Source: Novosphingobium sp. (lineage in GTDB: Bacteria; Pseudomonadota; Alphaproteobacteria; Sphingomonadales; Sphingomonadaceae). From it: a DNA stretch of 64,000 nt. The stretch is from assembly GCF_030699305.1 (NCBI RefSeq), contig NZ_JAUYNB010000013.1:1-64000 (forward strand), written 5' to 3'. Positions 56,766 to 64,000 of this stretch are shown here, piece after piece. The position numbers were made by a program, and so were the translations under genes. The notes under the pieces were generated by a model. It made no database searches, had not been told where the DNA came from, and saw nothing but the letters and a program-made list of their open reading frames with translations. Numbering within the stretch: the first letter of the stretch is position 1; each line of letters opens with the position of its first letter.

Positions 56766-58244
56766 TTAGAGCGCCGAAACGTTCAGGAAACCGGGGACCG
56801 GACCGTTCCAGGCACCGGTATCATCGGCGCTGTCATTGTCCTGCCGGCGATCACGGCGCGGGGCGCGTTCCTGGCGAGGCTCTTCAGCGCGACGGGGCGC
56901 TTCGGCGGCACGTTCAGGGCGCGGGGCACGTTCAGCGCGGGGCGCCCGTTCGACGCGCGCTTCGGGCACTTCGGCGACCACTTCGGCCACGGTTTCGCGC
57001 GGGGCACGCTCGGGCCGGTCTTCCACTGCCGCGCGAGCCTTGCGGGGCGCGCGTTCGCGGCGGGGGCGTTCCTCGCGCGGTTCCGCTTCGGCGCGTTCGG
57101 CGCGGGGTGCGCGGTCCGGCTTGGCGTCAGCGGCCATTTCATAGACCGGGATCTTTATGCCCGTCAGCTTTTCGACGTTCTCGATCGCTTCGGCGTCGGC
57201 ATCGGCGACGAACGTGAACGCCCGGCCGGTGGCACCGGCGCGGCCGGTGCGGCCAATCCGGTGGACATAGTCATCCGGGTGCCAGGGCGTGTCGAAGTTG
57301 AACACGTGGCTCACCCCCTTCACGTCCAGCCCGCGCGCGGCGACGTCGGATGCGACGAGGATGTTGATCGACCCGTCCTTGAACCGGTCGAGTTCCGCAA
57401 TGCGCGAGGACTGGTCCATGTCGCCATGGATTTCCCCGGCGGAGAACCCGTCCTGCTTCAGGCTTTTGGCCAGTTCGCGGACCGTGGTCTTGCGGTTGCA
57501 GAACACGATTGCGGTGGTGACATTGTCGGTCCGCAGCAGGTGACGCAGCATTTCGCGCTTCTTGCGAACATCGACTTTCACCTTGTGCTGGACGATGTTG
57601 ATGTTGGCGGTGGCCGGGCGGGCCACCTCGATTGATTTCGGATTGGTCAGGAACTTGTCCGACAGCTTCTTGATCGGCGGCGGCATCGTGGCCGAGAACA
57701 GCAGCGTCTGGCGCTGGGCCGGAAGCTTGGAACAGATCGTTTCGATATCGGGAATGAACCCCATGTCGAGCATCCGGTCCGCTTCGTCGATCACCAGCAG
57801 ATCACAGCCGGTCAGCAGGATCTTGCCGCGTTCGAACAAGTCCATCAACCGGCCCGGCGTGGCGATCAGCACGTCGACGCCTTCGTTCAGCGCCTTGACC
57901 TGATCGCCCATCTGCACGCCGCCGATCAGCAGCGCCATCTTGAGGTCGTGATTCACACCATACGCTTCGAAGTTTTCGGCAACCTGCGCAGCGAGTTCGC
58001 GCGTGGGTTCCAGAATCAGGCTGCGCGGCATCATTGCGCGGCGGCGGCCGTGGGCCAGGATGTCGATCATCGGCAGCACGAAGCTGGCGGTCTTGCCCGT
58101 CCCCGTTTGAGCGATGGCGACCAGATCGCGCATCATGAGAACCTGGGGGATGGCCTGCGCCTGAATCGGCGTCGGCGTGTCATATCCCTTGGCGGAAACC
58201 GCCTGCACCAATTCATCAGAAAGGCCGAGATCGGCAAATGTCAT
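56766..58244 (-). CDS. DEAD-box RNA helicase with Arg/Ala/Glu-rich tail
   Basis: A 492-residue helicase. It has the Q motif (MTFADLGLSDELVQA...TPTPIQAQAIPQ), Walker A AQTGTGKT (Lys51), PTRELAAQV, VIDEADRML, SATMP, ASDVAARGLD and HRIGRTGRAG. After about residue 385 the tail is RAPRAERAEAEPREE-type repeat, probably an RNA-binding disordered extension. It resembles RhlE. A cold-shock or ribosome-assembly role is likely but not shown here. Confidence 0.93.
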   Translation of the reverse strand: MTFADLGLSDELVQAVSAKGYDTPTPIQAQAIPQVLMMRDLVAIAQTGTGKTASFVLPMIDILAHGRRRAMMPRSLILEPTRELAAQVAENFEAYGVNHDLKMALLIGGVQMGDQVKALNEGVDVLIATPGRLMDLFERGKILLTGCDLLVIDEADRMLDMGFIPDIETICSKLPAQRQTLLFSATMPPPIKKLSDKFLTNPKSIEVARPATANINIVQHKVKVDVRKKREMLRHLLRTDNVTTAIVFCNRKTTVRELAKSLKQDGFSAGEIHGDMDQSSRIAELDRFKDGSINILVASDVAARGLDVKGVSHVFNFDTPWHPDDYVHRIGRTGRAGATGRAFTFVADADAEAIENVEKLTGIKIPVYEMAADAKPDRAPRAERAEAEPREERPRRERAPRKARAAVEDRPERAPRETVAEVVAEVPEARVERAPRAERAPRPERAAEAPRRAEEPRQERAPRRDRRQDNDSADDTGAWNGPVPGFLNVSAL

Positions 58245-58390
58245 AAGCGTACTACAATATCCGGAAAATTCAGGGGCGCAGGCCGTTTGGCCATACGCTC
58301 CGCAGCAAGGACACGAAGCCGCTTGCGCGAATGACCGGCCCTAGGCGCAAAGGGCCGGGAAAGTCAAGAAATCCGGCTTGTCGCCAGATT

Positions 58391-58969
58391 TCAGTCATCA
58401 ATTTCCACGATCTGACGGAACCCGCTGACCTTGCAGTTGGACCCGCTCCGGGAAAGCAGCTCGTCCCGCCCGGTGCACAGCAGCCCGTCAGCATTCTTGG
58501 CAACCAGGAAGCCGGAATAGTAATCCCGCCCCTGGCAGGCCTTGTCGAGCGTGGCACTGACCAGCCGGCCATCACGCAGCATCAGCACCAGCTTGTTGCG
58601 CGGCCCGGCCTGCACCCCGGCGATCCCGGCCAGGGCCAGGCATTTGCCCATCTTGCGTTCGATGAAGCGCGGCTCACCCCGCCCGCCGCCGTCCAGATCG
58701 GCCAATGCAGAGGGCATCATCGGCATCGGCGCGGCGCGCGGACTGATCCGGATGGTAACCCGCTGCTCGATCCGCACCTGCTGCGCGGCGCGCGGGCGGA
58801 AGCTTTCGGTGATTTCAGACAAGCTATCGGGCCTGCCCTCAACGCTGCGCGAGATCGGCCCCGACGCAGGCACCAGTTCGGCCGCAGGCGGCGCGGCCAC
58901 GTCCGGCTCTGCCGCCACACCGGGCAGCAGGAGCGCTAAGGGCGCCAGAAAAGCGATGGCTGGTTGCAT
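58391..58969 (-). CDS. Hypothetical secreted protein
   Basis: The frame is open far upstream, but the coding part starts at the ATG 58967-58969 (MQPAIAFLAPLALLLPGVAA), a signal peptide, giving 192 residues. The mature part has a Pro/Ala-rich start, a basic segment RVTIRISPRAAPMPMMP, and three cysteines near the C-terminus (AC, LLCTGRDELL, SNCKVSG). I do not recognise the family. It is divergent from the FAD oxidoreductase with 108 bp between. Confidence 0.65.
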   Translation of the reverse strand: MQPAIAFLAPLALLLPGVAAEPDVAAPPAAELVPASGPISRSVEGRPDSLSEITESFRPRAAQQVRIEQRVTIRISPRAAPMPMMPSALADLDGGGRGEPRFIERKMGKCLALAGIAGVQAGPRNKLVLMLRDGRLVSATLDKACQGRDYYSGFLVAKNADGLLCTGRDELLSRSGSNCKVSGFRQIVEIDD

Positions 58970-59077
58970 TAACCCCGGTTCTATACCCCTGATCCTTGAA
59001 CCACCGCTTAACCCGCACGCCGCACAAATCGCAAGGGGCTGGCGAAAAACGGTGCCTTTGTGCCATAGCGGCGGCCG

Positions 59078-60529
59078 ATGACCAGCGCCCTCGCCCCGTT
59101 CCTGAGCCAAGCCGCCGCCCTGCTGGGGCCGCGCGGGCTGACCTGCGATGCCGATCTGGTCACCCCCTGGCTGACCGACTGGCGCGGGCGGTTTACCGGC
59201 ACGGCCTGCGCGCTGGCCTCGCCCGCCACCGTCGATGAAGTCGCGGCACTGGTGCGGCTCTGTGCGGCGCATGGCGTGCCGATCGTCCCGCAGGGCGGGA
59301 ACAGCGGGATGTCGGGCGGCGCGACCCCGGACCAGAGCGGGCGCGCGATCCTGCTGTCACTGCGGCGGATGACTGCGGTTCTGGCGCTGGACAGCGCCGC
59401 GCGGCAGGTCACCTGTCAGGCGGGTGTCGTGCTGCAAACCCTGCATGATACGGCGGCGGCACAGGGGCTGCGCTTTCCGTTAACGCTGGGCGGCAAGGGA
59501 TCGGCCACGGTCGGCGGATTGATCTCGACCAACGCGGGCGGGACACAGGTGCTGCGCCACGGATCGATGCGCGCGCTGGTGCTGGGGCTGGAAGCGGTGC
59601 TGCCCGATGGCACGATCTGGTCCGCGCTGACCCCGCTGAAAAAGGACAACCGGGGGTTTGATCTGAAGCAGCTGTTCATCGGCAGCGAGGGGACGCTGGG
59701 GATCATCACCGCCGCGACCCTGCGGCTGGTGCCGCAAGTGGCCGACCGCATCGTGATCTGGGCGGGCGTGCCCACCATCCACGCCGCGCGCGCGCTGCTG
59801 CTGCACTGCGAAAGCGTGGCGGGCGATGCGCTGGAGGGGTTTGAGGTGCTGCCCCAGTCCTGCCTCGACGCGGTGCTCGATCACGTCCCCGCCGCCCGCG
59901 CGCCGCTGGCTGCGCCCCATCCCTGGCATGCGCTGATCGAGGTCGTCGCCGATAGCGCCAGCGCCGCGACTTTGCGCGACCGGGCCGAAGCGATGATCGC
60001 CAGCGCGTTCGAGGCGGGCCTCGTCACCGACGCGGCGCTGTCCGCCAGCGAGACGCAGGCCGAGGCGTTCTGGCTGATCCGCGAATCGATTGCGCCAGCC
60101 GAACGCGCCAAAGGCACGGCCATGCAGCACGATATCTCGGTCCCGGTGGCCGCGATGCCTGATTTCCTCGACGCTGCCGTCCCGGCGGTCGAGGCCGCGT
60201 TCCCCGGCACGCACGCGGCCGGGTTCGGGCATCTGGGCGATGGCAACATCCACTTTCACTGCATCGCGCCGGCCGGATCTGTCCGCGGGGAATGGGAAGC
60301 TGGCCCCGGCAAGGCGATCAGCCGGATGGTGCATGACATGGTCACGCAGTGGCATGGCTCGATCAGCGCGGAACACGGGATCGGCCAGCTCAAGCATGAT
60401 GAACTGGCGCGGCTGGGCGATCCGGCGGCGCTGGCGCTGCACCGCGCGGTGAAGGCTGCGCTCGATCCAAACGGAATCATGAACCCCGGCAAGCTGGTCA
60501 GCCTTGCGCCAAATCCCGCCAACGCCTAA
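59078..60529 (+). CDS. FAD-binding oxidoreductase, 2-hydroxyacid dehydrogenase (GlcD/D2HGDH) type
   Basis: A 483-residue flavoprotein. The PCMH-type FAD domain has VPIVPQGGNSGMSGGATPD and LGGKGSATVGGLISTNAGGTQVLRHGSMRALVLGLE, and LFIGSEGTLGIIT. The C-terminal domain has HLGDGNIHFHCIAP with the metal-binding histidines, and SAEHGIGQLK. It probably oxidises a D-2-hydroxyacid (glycolate, lactate or 2-hydroxyglutarate). Glycolate-oxidase partner subunits are absent, which favours a single-subunit enzyme. Confidence 0.9.
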   Translation: MTSALAPFLSQAAALLGPRGLTCDADLVTPWLTDWRGRFTGTACALASPATVDEVAALVRLCAAHGVPIVPQGGNSGMSGGATPDQSGRAILLSLRRMTAVLALDSAARQVTCQAGVVLQTLHDTAAAQGLRFPLTLGGKGSATVGGLISTNAGGTQVLRHGSMRALVLGLEAVLPDGTIWSALTPLKKDNRGFDLKQLFIGSEGTLGIITAATLRLVPQVADRIVIWAGVPTIHAARALLLHCESVAGDALEGFEVLPQSCLDAVLDHVPAARAPLAAPHPWHALIEVVADSASAATLRDRAEAMIASAFEAGLVTDAALSASETQAEAFWLIRESIAPAERAKGTAMQHDISVPVAAMPDFLDAAVPAVEAAFPGTHAAGFGHLGDGNIHFHCIAPAGSVRGEWEAGPGKAISRMVHDMVTQWHGSISAEHGIGQLKHDELARLGDPAALALHRAVKAALDPNGIMNPGKLVSLAPNPANA

Positions 60530-60603
60530 AGGCGCGGGCTTGTGCCGGGCCGCGGACCATCCCGTCGTCCCAGAATTTAGTGCCAGAACCTGGAGAGACG
60601 AAC

Positions 60604-61386
60604 ATGGCCAGCGCGCCGCAAGCAGCCAACCTTCCGCTGTTTTACAAGGACCTGATGCCGCTTAACAGCCGCGATCATTCGACCTGGAAAAGCCGCACCA
60701 CCGACAATGCGACCTGGCTGGTCGGCCAGCACGCCGTGCCGCTGACGGTTGAGGAATTCGTCCACGCCAGCCGCTTTTTCCCGATCGTGTTTTCGGCCAG
60801 CGAACAGCCGGTGCCGCTGGCGCTGATGGGGCTGAACGAAGGCGTGAACACCTTTGTCGGCGATGACGGCAAGATGCTCCAGCCGATCTACATTCCGGCC
60901 TATGCGCGCCGCTATCCGTTCATGCTGGCCAAGCTGACTGCCGAAACCGAAGACCTGTCCCTGTGCTTCGATCCGACCACCGATCTGGTTGGCGAATTCG
61001 ACGAAGGCCAGGCCCTGTTCGAAAACGGTGAGCCGACCGACACCTGCAAGGCGACGCTCGATTTCTGCAAGAACTTCGAAGAAGCGGGCTTCCGCACCCA
61101 GGCGTTCGTGGATGAAGTGACCAAGCTGGGCCTGCTGATGGACGGCGAAGTGTCGATCCAGCAGGCCGGGTTCGAACAGCCGTTCATCTATCGCGGGTTC
61201 AAGATGGTCGATCAGGAAAAGCTGCGCGAACTGCGCGGCGATCAGCTGCGCACCATGAACCAGAGCGGGATGCTCGCCCTGATCTTCGCGCACCTGTTCT
61301 CGCTCGATCACATGAGCGACGTGTTCGCGCGCCAGATCCAGCAGGGCAAGGGCCCGATCACGGCCGACCAGCTGTCGGCTGCCTGA
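60604..61386 (+). CDS. SapC family protein
   Basis: The start is ATG 60604 with GGAGAG upstream, giving 260 residues. The SapC pattern is present: LPLFYKDLMPLNSRDH, VPLTVEEFVHASRFFPIVFS, PIYIPAYARRYPFMLAK, LFENGEPTD, and YRGFKMVDQEKLRELRGDQLR. The family was named from a Campylobacter S-layer locus and is common in sphingomonads. Its function is not known. There is no signal peptide. A hairpin follows 54 bases after the stop. Confidence 0.88.
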   Translation: MASAPQAANLPLFYKDLMPLNSRDHSTWKSRTTDNATWLVGQHAVPLTVEEFVHASRFFPIVFSASEQPVPLALMGLNEGVNTFVGDDGKMLQPIYIPAYARRYPFMLAKLTAETEDLSLCFDPTTDLVGEFDEGQALFENGEPTDTCKATLDFCKNFEEAGFRTQAFVDEVTKLGLLMDGEVSIQQAGFEQPFIYRGFKMVDQEKLRELRGDQLRTMNQSGMLALIFAHLFSLDHMSDVFARQIQQGKGPITADQLSAA

Positions 61387-61440
61387 GCGAACGCGCTTTG
61401 GCCCGCCCTCAACCGGGCGACTGATTATTCGTATACATGA

Positions 61441-61466
61441 CGGCGGGGGTTGCCATGCCCCCGCCG
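61441..61466 (+). terminator. Hairpin downstream of sapC
   Basis: CGGCGGGG (61441-61448) pairs with CCCCGCCG (61459-61466). No T run follows, so termination strength is uncertain. A possible -35 element for the next transcript overlaps it. Confidence 0.5.
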
Positions 61467-61484
61467 TAAGCATATCTAAACAAC

Positions 61485-61590
61485 GTCTTGTCGGGCTGCC
61501 CTCATGGTCCGGCTGGACAGGGTGCACTTTGTGCACCTCCTCCCTGAACCTTGGCCACCTCGTGCAATTGCACGAGGTGGTTTTTTATGG
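61485..61590 (+). ncRNA. Candidate small RNA with CTCCTCCC motif
   Basis: No gene lies between 61387 and 61618. A weak promoter (TTGCCA 61450-61455, 17-base spacer, TATCTA 61473-61478) precedes a transcript-like segment. The segment has a hairpin GGTGCAC-TTT-GTGCACC (61521-61537), a single-stranded CTCCTCCC (61537-61544), and a perfect 26-bp palindrome (61555-61580) followed by six T. The CTCCTCCC motif next to a hairpin is the hallmark of a group of alphaproteobacterial small RNAs (cuckoo and MmgR/suhB types) that pair with ribosome-binding sites. The exact 5' end is a guess. Confidence 0.5.
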
Positions 61591-61618
61591 GCTATGCCGA
61601 CGGGGGGTGAAAAGAGCG

Positions 61619-62593
61619 CTATTCCGCCGCGTTGGCCCAGCGGCGGCTGTTGTTCAACTGGCCGATTTCCGCCACTTCTCCCGCCAGCCGCCGCACCAGC
61701 CCGGTCAGCAGATGGACCATCGCGGCAAAGCCCTTGCCCGGTTCGGCCAGCCGCGAATCGAGATAGCTCGACCGGTCGATTTCCAGCTGGAACGCATGGA
61801 TGCCCTGCTTCGGCTGGGCGTGGCGTTCCAGCACGTAACCGCCCGCATAGGGCCGGTTGTGCGCCACGCCGCGCCGCATTTCACTGAAATAGCCGAAACA
61901 GCTCCCCGTCAACGCGCCGTGGCAGCTGGCCCCGAACCGGTCGCCCAGGACAAACTCCGGCGCGGGCGCACCGCCCTGAAAGCCCAGCGGCGGCATCGAG
62001 TGCAGGTCCAGCAGCAGCGCCGCCCCCCAGCGGTCGCGCAGGGCGGCCAGCGCCTCGTCCAGCGTGGTATGATAGGGACCGTGGATCCCGCCGATCCGGG
62101 CCGCCAGATCAGCCTCGTCATGGCGGCGTTTCCACAGCTCGCCAAACCCCGGCAGGCGGCGCGGGATCAGCCCCAGCCCGCTGCGCGCACGCAGGCCCGG
62201 CGTATAGCTGCCCACGCTGTCCGGCTTGCCGCGGGCAAACATGTCCCAGTCGATATCCTCGATCGCGCGGTTGAGGTCGATCATCGCGCGCGGCGCGTGG
62301 GCCACCAGCAGTGTCGCCCCGGTCTGTGCCGCAACCCGCTCGGCCAGCCGGTCGACATACCGGTCTTCCAGCCGCAGCGCGGCAAAGCCGGGATTGCGCA
62401 TCCGTTCCAGCAGGCTGCCCGGATATCTCCGCCCGGCATGGGGCACCGCAATCAGGATCGGCACCGCCGACGGTTGCGGCGCAGTCAGCGTGAAGGCGCA
62501 GCCCCCCTGCCCGCCCGGAATCAGCCCGCCATCGATCCGCAGCGAATCGGTCTGCTTCGGCGAATCGCCTGGCGCACTGGTGGGATCATGCAT
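61619..62593 (-). CDS. N-formylglutamate amidohydrolase family protein
   Basis: The start is taken at ATG 62591-62593 (MHDPTSAPGDSPKQTD), giving 324 residues. A TTG 17 codons upstream is possible, and neither has a clear ribosome-binding site. Family motifs are LIAVPHAGRRYP, LEDRYVDRLAE, APRAMIDLNRAIEDIDW, and LLLDLHSMPP. It probably hydrolyses N-formylglutamate (histidine degradation), but no hut genes are adjacent. It is divergent from cpdR with 147 bp between. Confidence 0.85.
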   Translation of the reverse strand: MHDPTSAPGDSPKQTDSLRIDGGLIPGGQGGCAFTLTAPQPSAVPILIAVPHAGRRYPGSLLERMRNPGFAALRLEDRYVDRLAERVAAQTGATLLVAHAPRAMIDLNRAIEDIDWDMFARGKPDSVGSYTPGLRARSGLGLIPRRLPGFGELWKRRHDEADLAARIGGIHGPYHTTLDEALAALRDRWGAALLLDLHSMPPLGFQGGAPAPEFVLGDRFGASCHGALTGSCFGYFSEMRRGVAHNRPYAGGYVLERHAQPKQGIHAFQLEIDRSSYLDSRLAEPGKGFAAMVHLLTGLVRRLAGEVAEIGQLNNSRRWANAAE

Positions 62594-62740
62594 GTGGTCA
62601 CGCTGGCGCGGGAATGCGCCTGTGTCAAAGTTGGTCGCCCCCAAATCCGTTCAGGATTATTAACTGCGTTCGTTGTATAAACTTTCCCCGGCTGGCGCGT
62701 ACACAGTTGGCCTGACAACGATTCGACCAAAGGTCCACGA

Positions 62741-63115
62741 ATGATCCGCATCCTCCTTGCCGAAGACGAAGAAGCCATGCGCACCTATCTGGCCCGCGCG
62801 CTGGAAAATGCCGGCTATTCGGTCGTCGCGGTCGATCGCGGAACCGCCGCTGTGCCGCTGCTGGAAGCCGAAGAATTCGATCTGCTGCTGTCGGACATCG
62901 TCATGCCGGAAATGGACGGGATCGAACTGGCCCAGCTCTGCGCGGAAATCAGCCCGAAGACCAAAGTGATGTTCATTACCGGATTCGCGGCCGTCACGCT
63001 GAAGGCCAGCCGCGAAGCGCCGCAGGCCAAAGTGCTGTCAAAACCGTTCCACCTGAAAGACCTGGTGCTGGAAGTTGAGCGTGTTTTCGGGCTTCAGCAA
63101 CAAGCGTTGATCTAA
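62741..63115 (+). CDS. cpdR: Cell-cycle response regulator CpdR
   Basis: A 124-residue stand-alone receiver domain. The acidic pocket is in LLAEDEEAM, the phosphoacceptor is Asp52 (LLLSDIVMPEMDG), and the conserved Lys is in LSKPFHLKDL. Length and the IVMPEMDGIELAQLC stretch match CpdR. In Caulobacter, unphosphorylated CpdR brings ClpXP to the cell pole for CtrA destruction, and the CckA-ChpT relay phosphorylates it. AAAGG lies about nine bases before the ATG. A tRNA gene follows. Confidence 0.9.
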   Translation: MIRILLAEDEEAMRTYLARALENAGYSVVAVDRGTAAVPLLEAEEFDLLLSDIVMPEMDGIELAQLCAEISPKTKVMFITGFAAVTLKASREAPQAKVLSKPFHLKDLVLEVERVFGLQQQALI

Positions 63116-63194
63116 CGGCTTGCCAAGCTGCGGGAGCCTCGCTAATGGCGCTCCCCTGCCCACCGGTAACGGTGCGGACACTCCGAATGGTGCC

Positions 63195-63269
63195 GGGCGT
63201 ATAGCTCAGTGGTAGAGCACTATGTTGACATCGTAGGGGTCGCAAGTTCAATCCTTGCTACGCCCACCA
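63195..63269 (+). tRNA. tRNA-Val (anticodon GAC)
   Basis: The acceptor stem GGGCGTA pairs with TACGCCC and CCA is encoded. The D arm is AGCTCAGTGGTAGAGC. The anticodon stem CTATG/CGTAG closes the loop TTGACAT, giving anticodon GAC. The T loop is AAGTTCAATCC. Length is 75 nt. Confidence 0.94.
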
Positions 63270-63280
63270 TTCGAAAACCC

Positions 63281-63314
63281 AAAAGGGGCGGCTCGCAAGA
63301 GCCGCCCCTTTTTG
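63281..63314 (+). terminator. Terminator after tRNA-Val
   Basis: AAAAGGGGCGGCTC (63281-63294) pairs perfectly with GAGCCGCCCCTTTT (63299-63312) around a GCAA loop, and one more T follows before GCTTG. Confidence 0.9.
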
Positions 63315-63376
63315 CTTGTTCCTGCGCTCCCGCCTGCCGGAGAGCAGGGCCTGAAACCGCCCTGCCCCCGTAACAG

Positions 63377-63451
63377 GCCCTCCCCTAACCCCTCCCGCAA
63401 GCGGGAGGGGGATTGGAAGAACGCCTCCCGCAAGCGGGGGGATTGGAGGGG
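63377..63451. repeat. Two CTCCCGCAAGCGGG hairpin repeats
   Basis: CCTCCCGCAAGCGGGAGGGG and a second CCTCCCGCAAGCGGGGGG follow each other, each trailed by GATTGGA. They resemble the hairpin before folC at 46358-46390. They lie between the tRNA terminator and the crotonase stop. Apart from these, 63315-63473 holds nothing recognisable. Confidence 0.75.
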
Positions 63452-63473
63452 CACCTGCCGCGCGGTGTGGTGC

Positions 63474-64000
63474 TTATTTACCTTGCCAGTTCGGCTTGCG
63501 CTTTTCGGCAAAGGCTGCGGCGCCTTCGCGGGCGTCGGCGCTGGCGAACACCGGCATGACCATCGCGCCCTGCTTGGTCCACATTTCAGCCTCGGTCCAT
63601 TCGTGCGACTGGCGAATCACGGCCTTCGACGCGATCAGCGCGAGCGGGCCGTTCGCTGCCACGGCGCGGGCCAGTTCTTTGGCGCCTTCGATCGCCGGAC
63701 CTTCGACGATGCGGTTGATAAAGCCCAGCTCGTAAGCACGCCTGGCGTCGATGAAGTCACCGGTCAGCGCCAGTTCCATCGCGATCCGCGGCGGGATCTG
63801 GCGGGGCAGCTTGATCAGCCCGCCGGCCGCAGCGGCCAGGCCGCGCTTCGCTTCGGGAATGCCGAACTTCGCGCCGGAACTGGCGACGATCAGGTCGCAG
63901 CTCAGCGCCAGTTCCATGCCGCCTGCCAGCGCATAGCCGTCAATCGCGGCGATCACCGGCTTGGTCGGGGTCCACTCGGTCAGCCCGCCAAACCCGCGCC
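63474..64000 (-). CDS. Enoyl-CoA hydratase/isomerase family protein (partial)
   Basis: The C-terminal part of a crotonase-fold protein. The frame runs off the window edge with TKPVIAAIDGYALAGGMELALSCDLIVAS, the family signature with its oxyanion-hole glycines, and SSGAKFGIPEAKRGLAAAAGG. It ends AFAEKRKPNWQGK. The first 80-100 residues lie outside the window. Substrate is not determined. Such proteins hydrate or isomerise enoyl-CoA in beta-oxidation. Confidence 0.88.
   Translation of the reverse strand, partial: RGFGGLTEWTPTKPVIAAIDGYALAGGMELALSCDLIVASSGAKFGIPEAKRGLAAAAGGLIKLPRQIPPRIAMELALTGDFIDARRAYELGFINRIVEGPAIEGAKELARAVAANGPLALIASKAVIRQSHEWTEAEMWTKQGAMVMPVFASADAREGAAAFAEKRKPNWQGK

Noticed and set aside
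62650..62690. A possible CtrA-binding site upstream of cpdR
   Set aside because: Only one TTAA half-site is present and the second half with the seven-base spacing is missing, so I do not annotate it.
63377..63451. A short CRISPR-like array, because two similar hairpin units follow each other
   Set aside because: There are only two imperfect units, the spacing is too short for spacers, and no cas gene is near. They match the GC-rich hairpin repeat before folC.

Overview
The window looks like a chromosomal segment of an alphaproteobacterium of the order Sphingomonadales (Novosphingobium/Sphingopyxis-like). The evidence is high GC, a SapC-family gene, a TIGR02300 zinc-ribbon protein, cpdR, split b/b' ATP synthase stalk genes, the order lapA-pyrF-SIMPL-trpF-trpB-trpA-accD-folC, and palindromic intergenic repeats of the TTCGTGTCGAGC and CTCGTGCTGAGCTTGTCGAAGCAC types. 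Genus level is inference. Almost all of the window is housekeeping DNA. I see no prophage, CRISPR array, rRNA operon or classical insertion sequence.

Layout. 1-2.4 kb: two tail-to-tail DUF2855 genes (one only as its last codons) joined by a 163-bp palindrome, then dnaN. 2.5-7.8 kb: fabD and fabG with a GxxExxY gene between them inside inverted repeats, then a divergent LD-carboxypeptidase/Mpl-like ligase pair. 7.8-12.4 kb: DUF808, GNAT, rpsF-rpsR-rplI and amn. 12.5-17.2 kb: a minus-strand unit of S9 peptidase, asd, DUF2238 and hydrolase. 17.3-22.4 kb: the rpsP-rimM-trmD-rplS operon, split by vapBC and a divergent secreted amidase-like gene, plus ffh. 22.5-27.7 kb: tRNA-Ala, TIGR02300, and aroA-membrane protein-cmk-cytochrome c-rpsA. 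27.9-32.3 kb: gloB, a quinone oxidoreductase and the FO part of ATP synthase. 32.4-36.4 kb: a ydbH-ynbE-ydbL envelope operon. 36.5-41.2 kb: radC, TANGO2, purB, lapA, pyrF, SIMPL. 41.3-47.7 kb: trpF, an outer-membrane protein, trpB, a DUF559 nuclease-like gene in inverted repeats, trpA, accD, folC. 47.7-64 kb: AmpG-like transporter, Rieske oxygenase, RluB-like enzyme, rsmD, MFS transporter, uvrD-type helicase, methyltransferase, DEAD-box helicase, FAD oxidoreductase, SapC, a small-RNA candidate, N-formylglutamate amidohydrolase, cpdR, tRNA-Val and a truncated crotonase.

The most unusual signal is a pair of single-gene cassettes of similar architecture. Each is about 420-460 bp and encodes a small PD-(D/E)XK-type nuclease-like protein (GxxExxY or DUF559). 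Each is flanked by inverted repeats of 26-40 bp, sits co-directionally inside a housekeeping operon (fab or trp), and leaves both neighbours intact. In the trp case the nuclease frame is translated through the right repeat and overlaps the trpA start. Other points worth a second look are the edge palindrome, vapBC coupled to trmD, a candidate small RNA with a CTCCTCCC motif, a probably leaderless amn transcript, and a folC ribosome-binding site that appears to come from a repeat.

Functionally the window covers DNA replication (dnaN), fatty-acid synthesis (fabD, fabG, accD), peptidoglycan recycling (LD-carboxypeptidase, Mpl-like ligase, AmpG-like permease), ribosome biogenesis, the last tryptophan steps, the shikimate pathway, and envelope lipid transport. 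Starts were moved downstream of the longest open frame where a ribosome-binding site or family alignment favoured it. Each such choice is stated.
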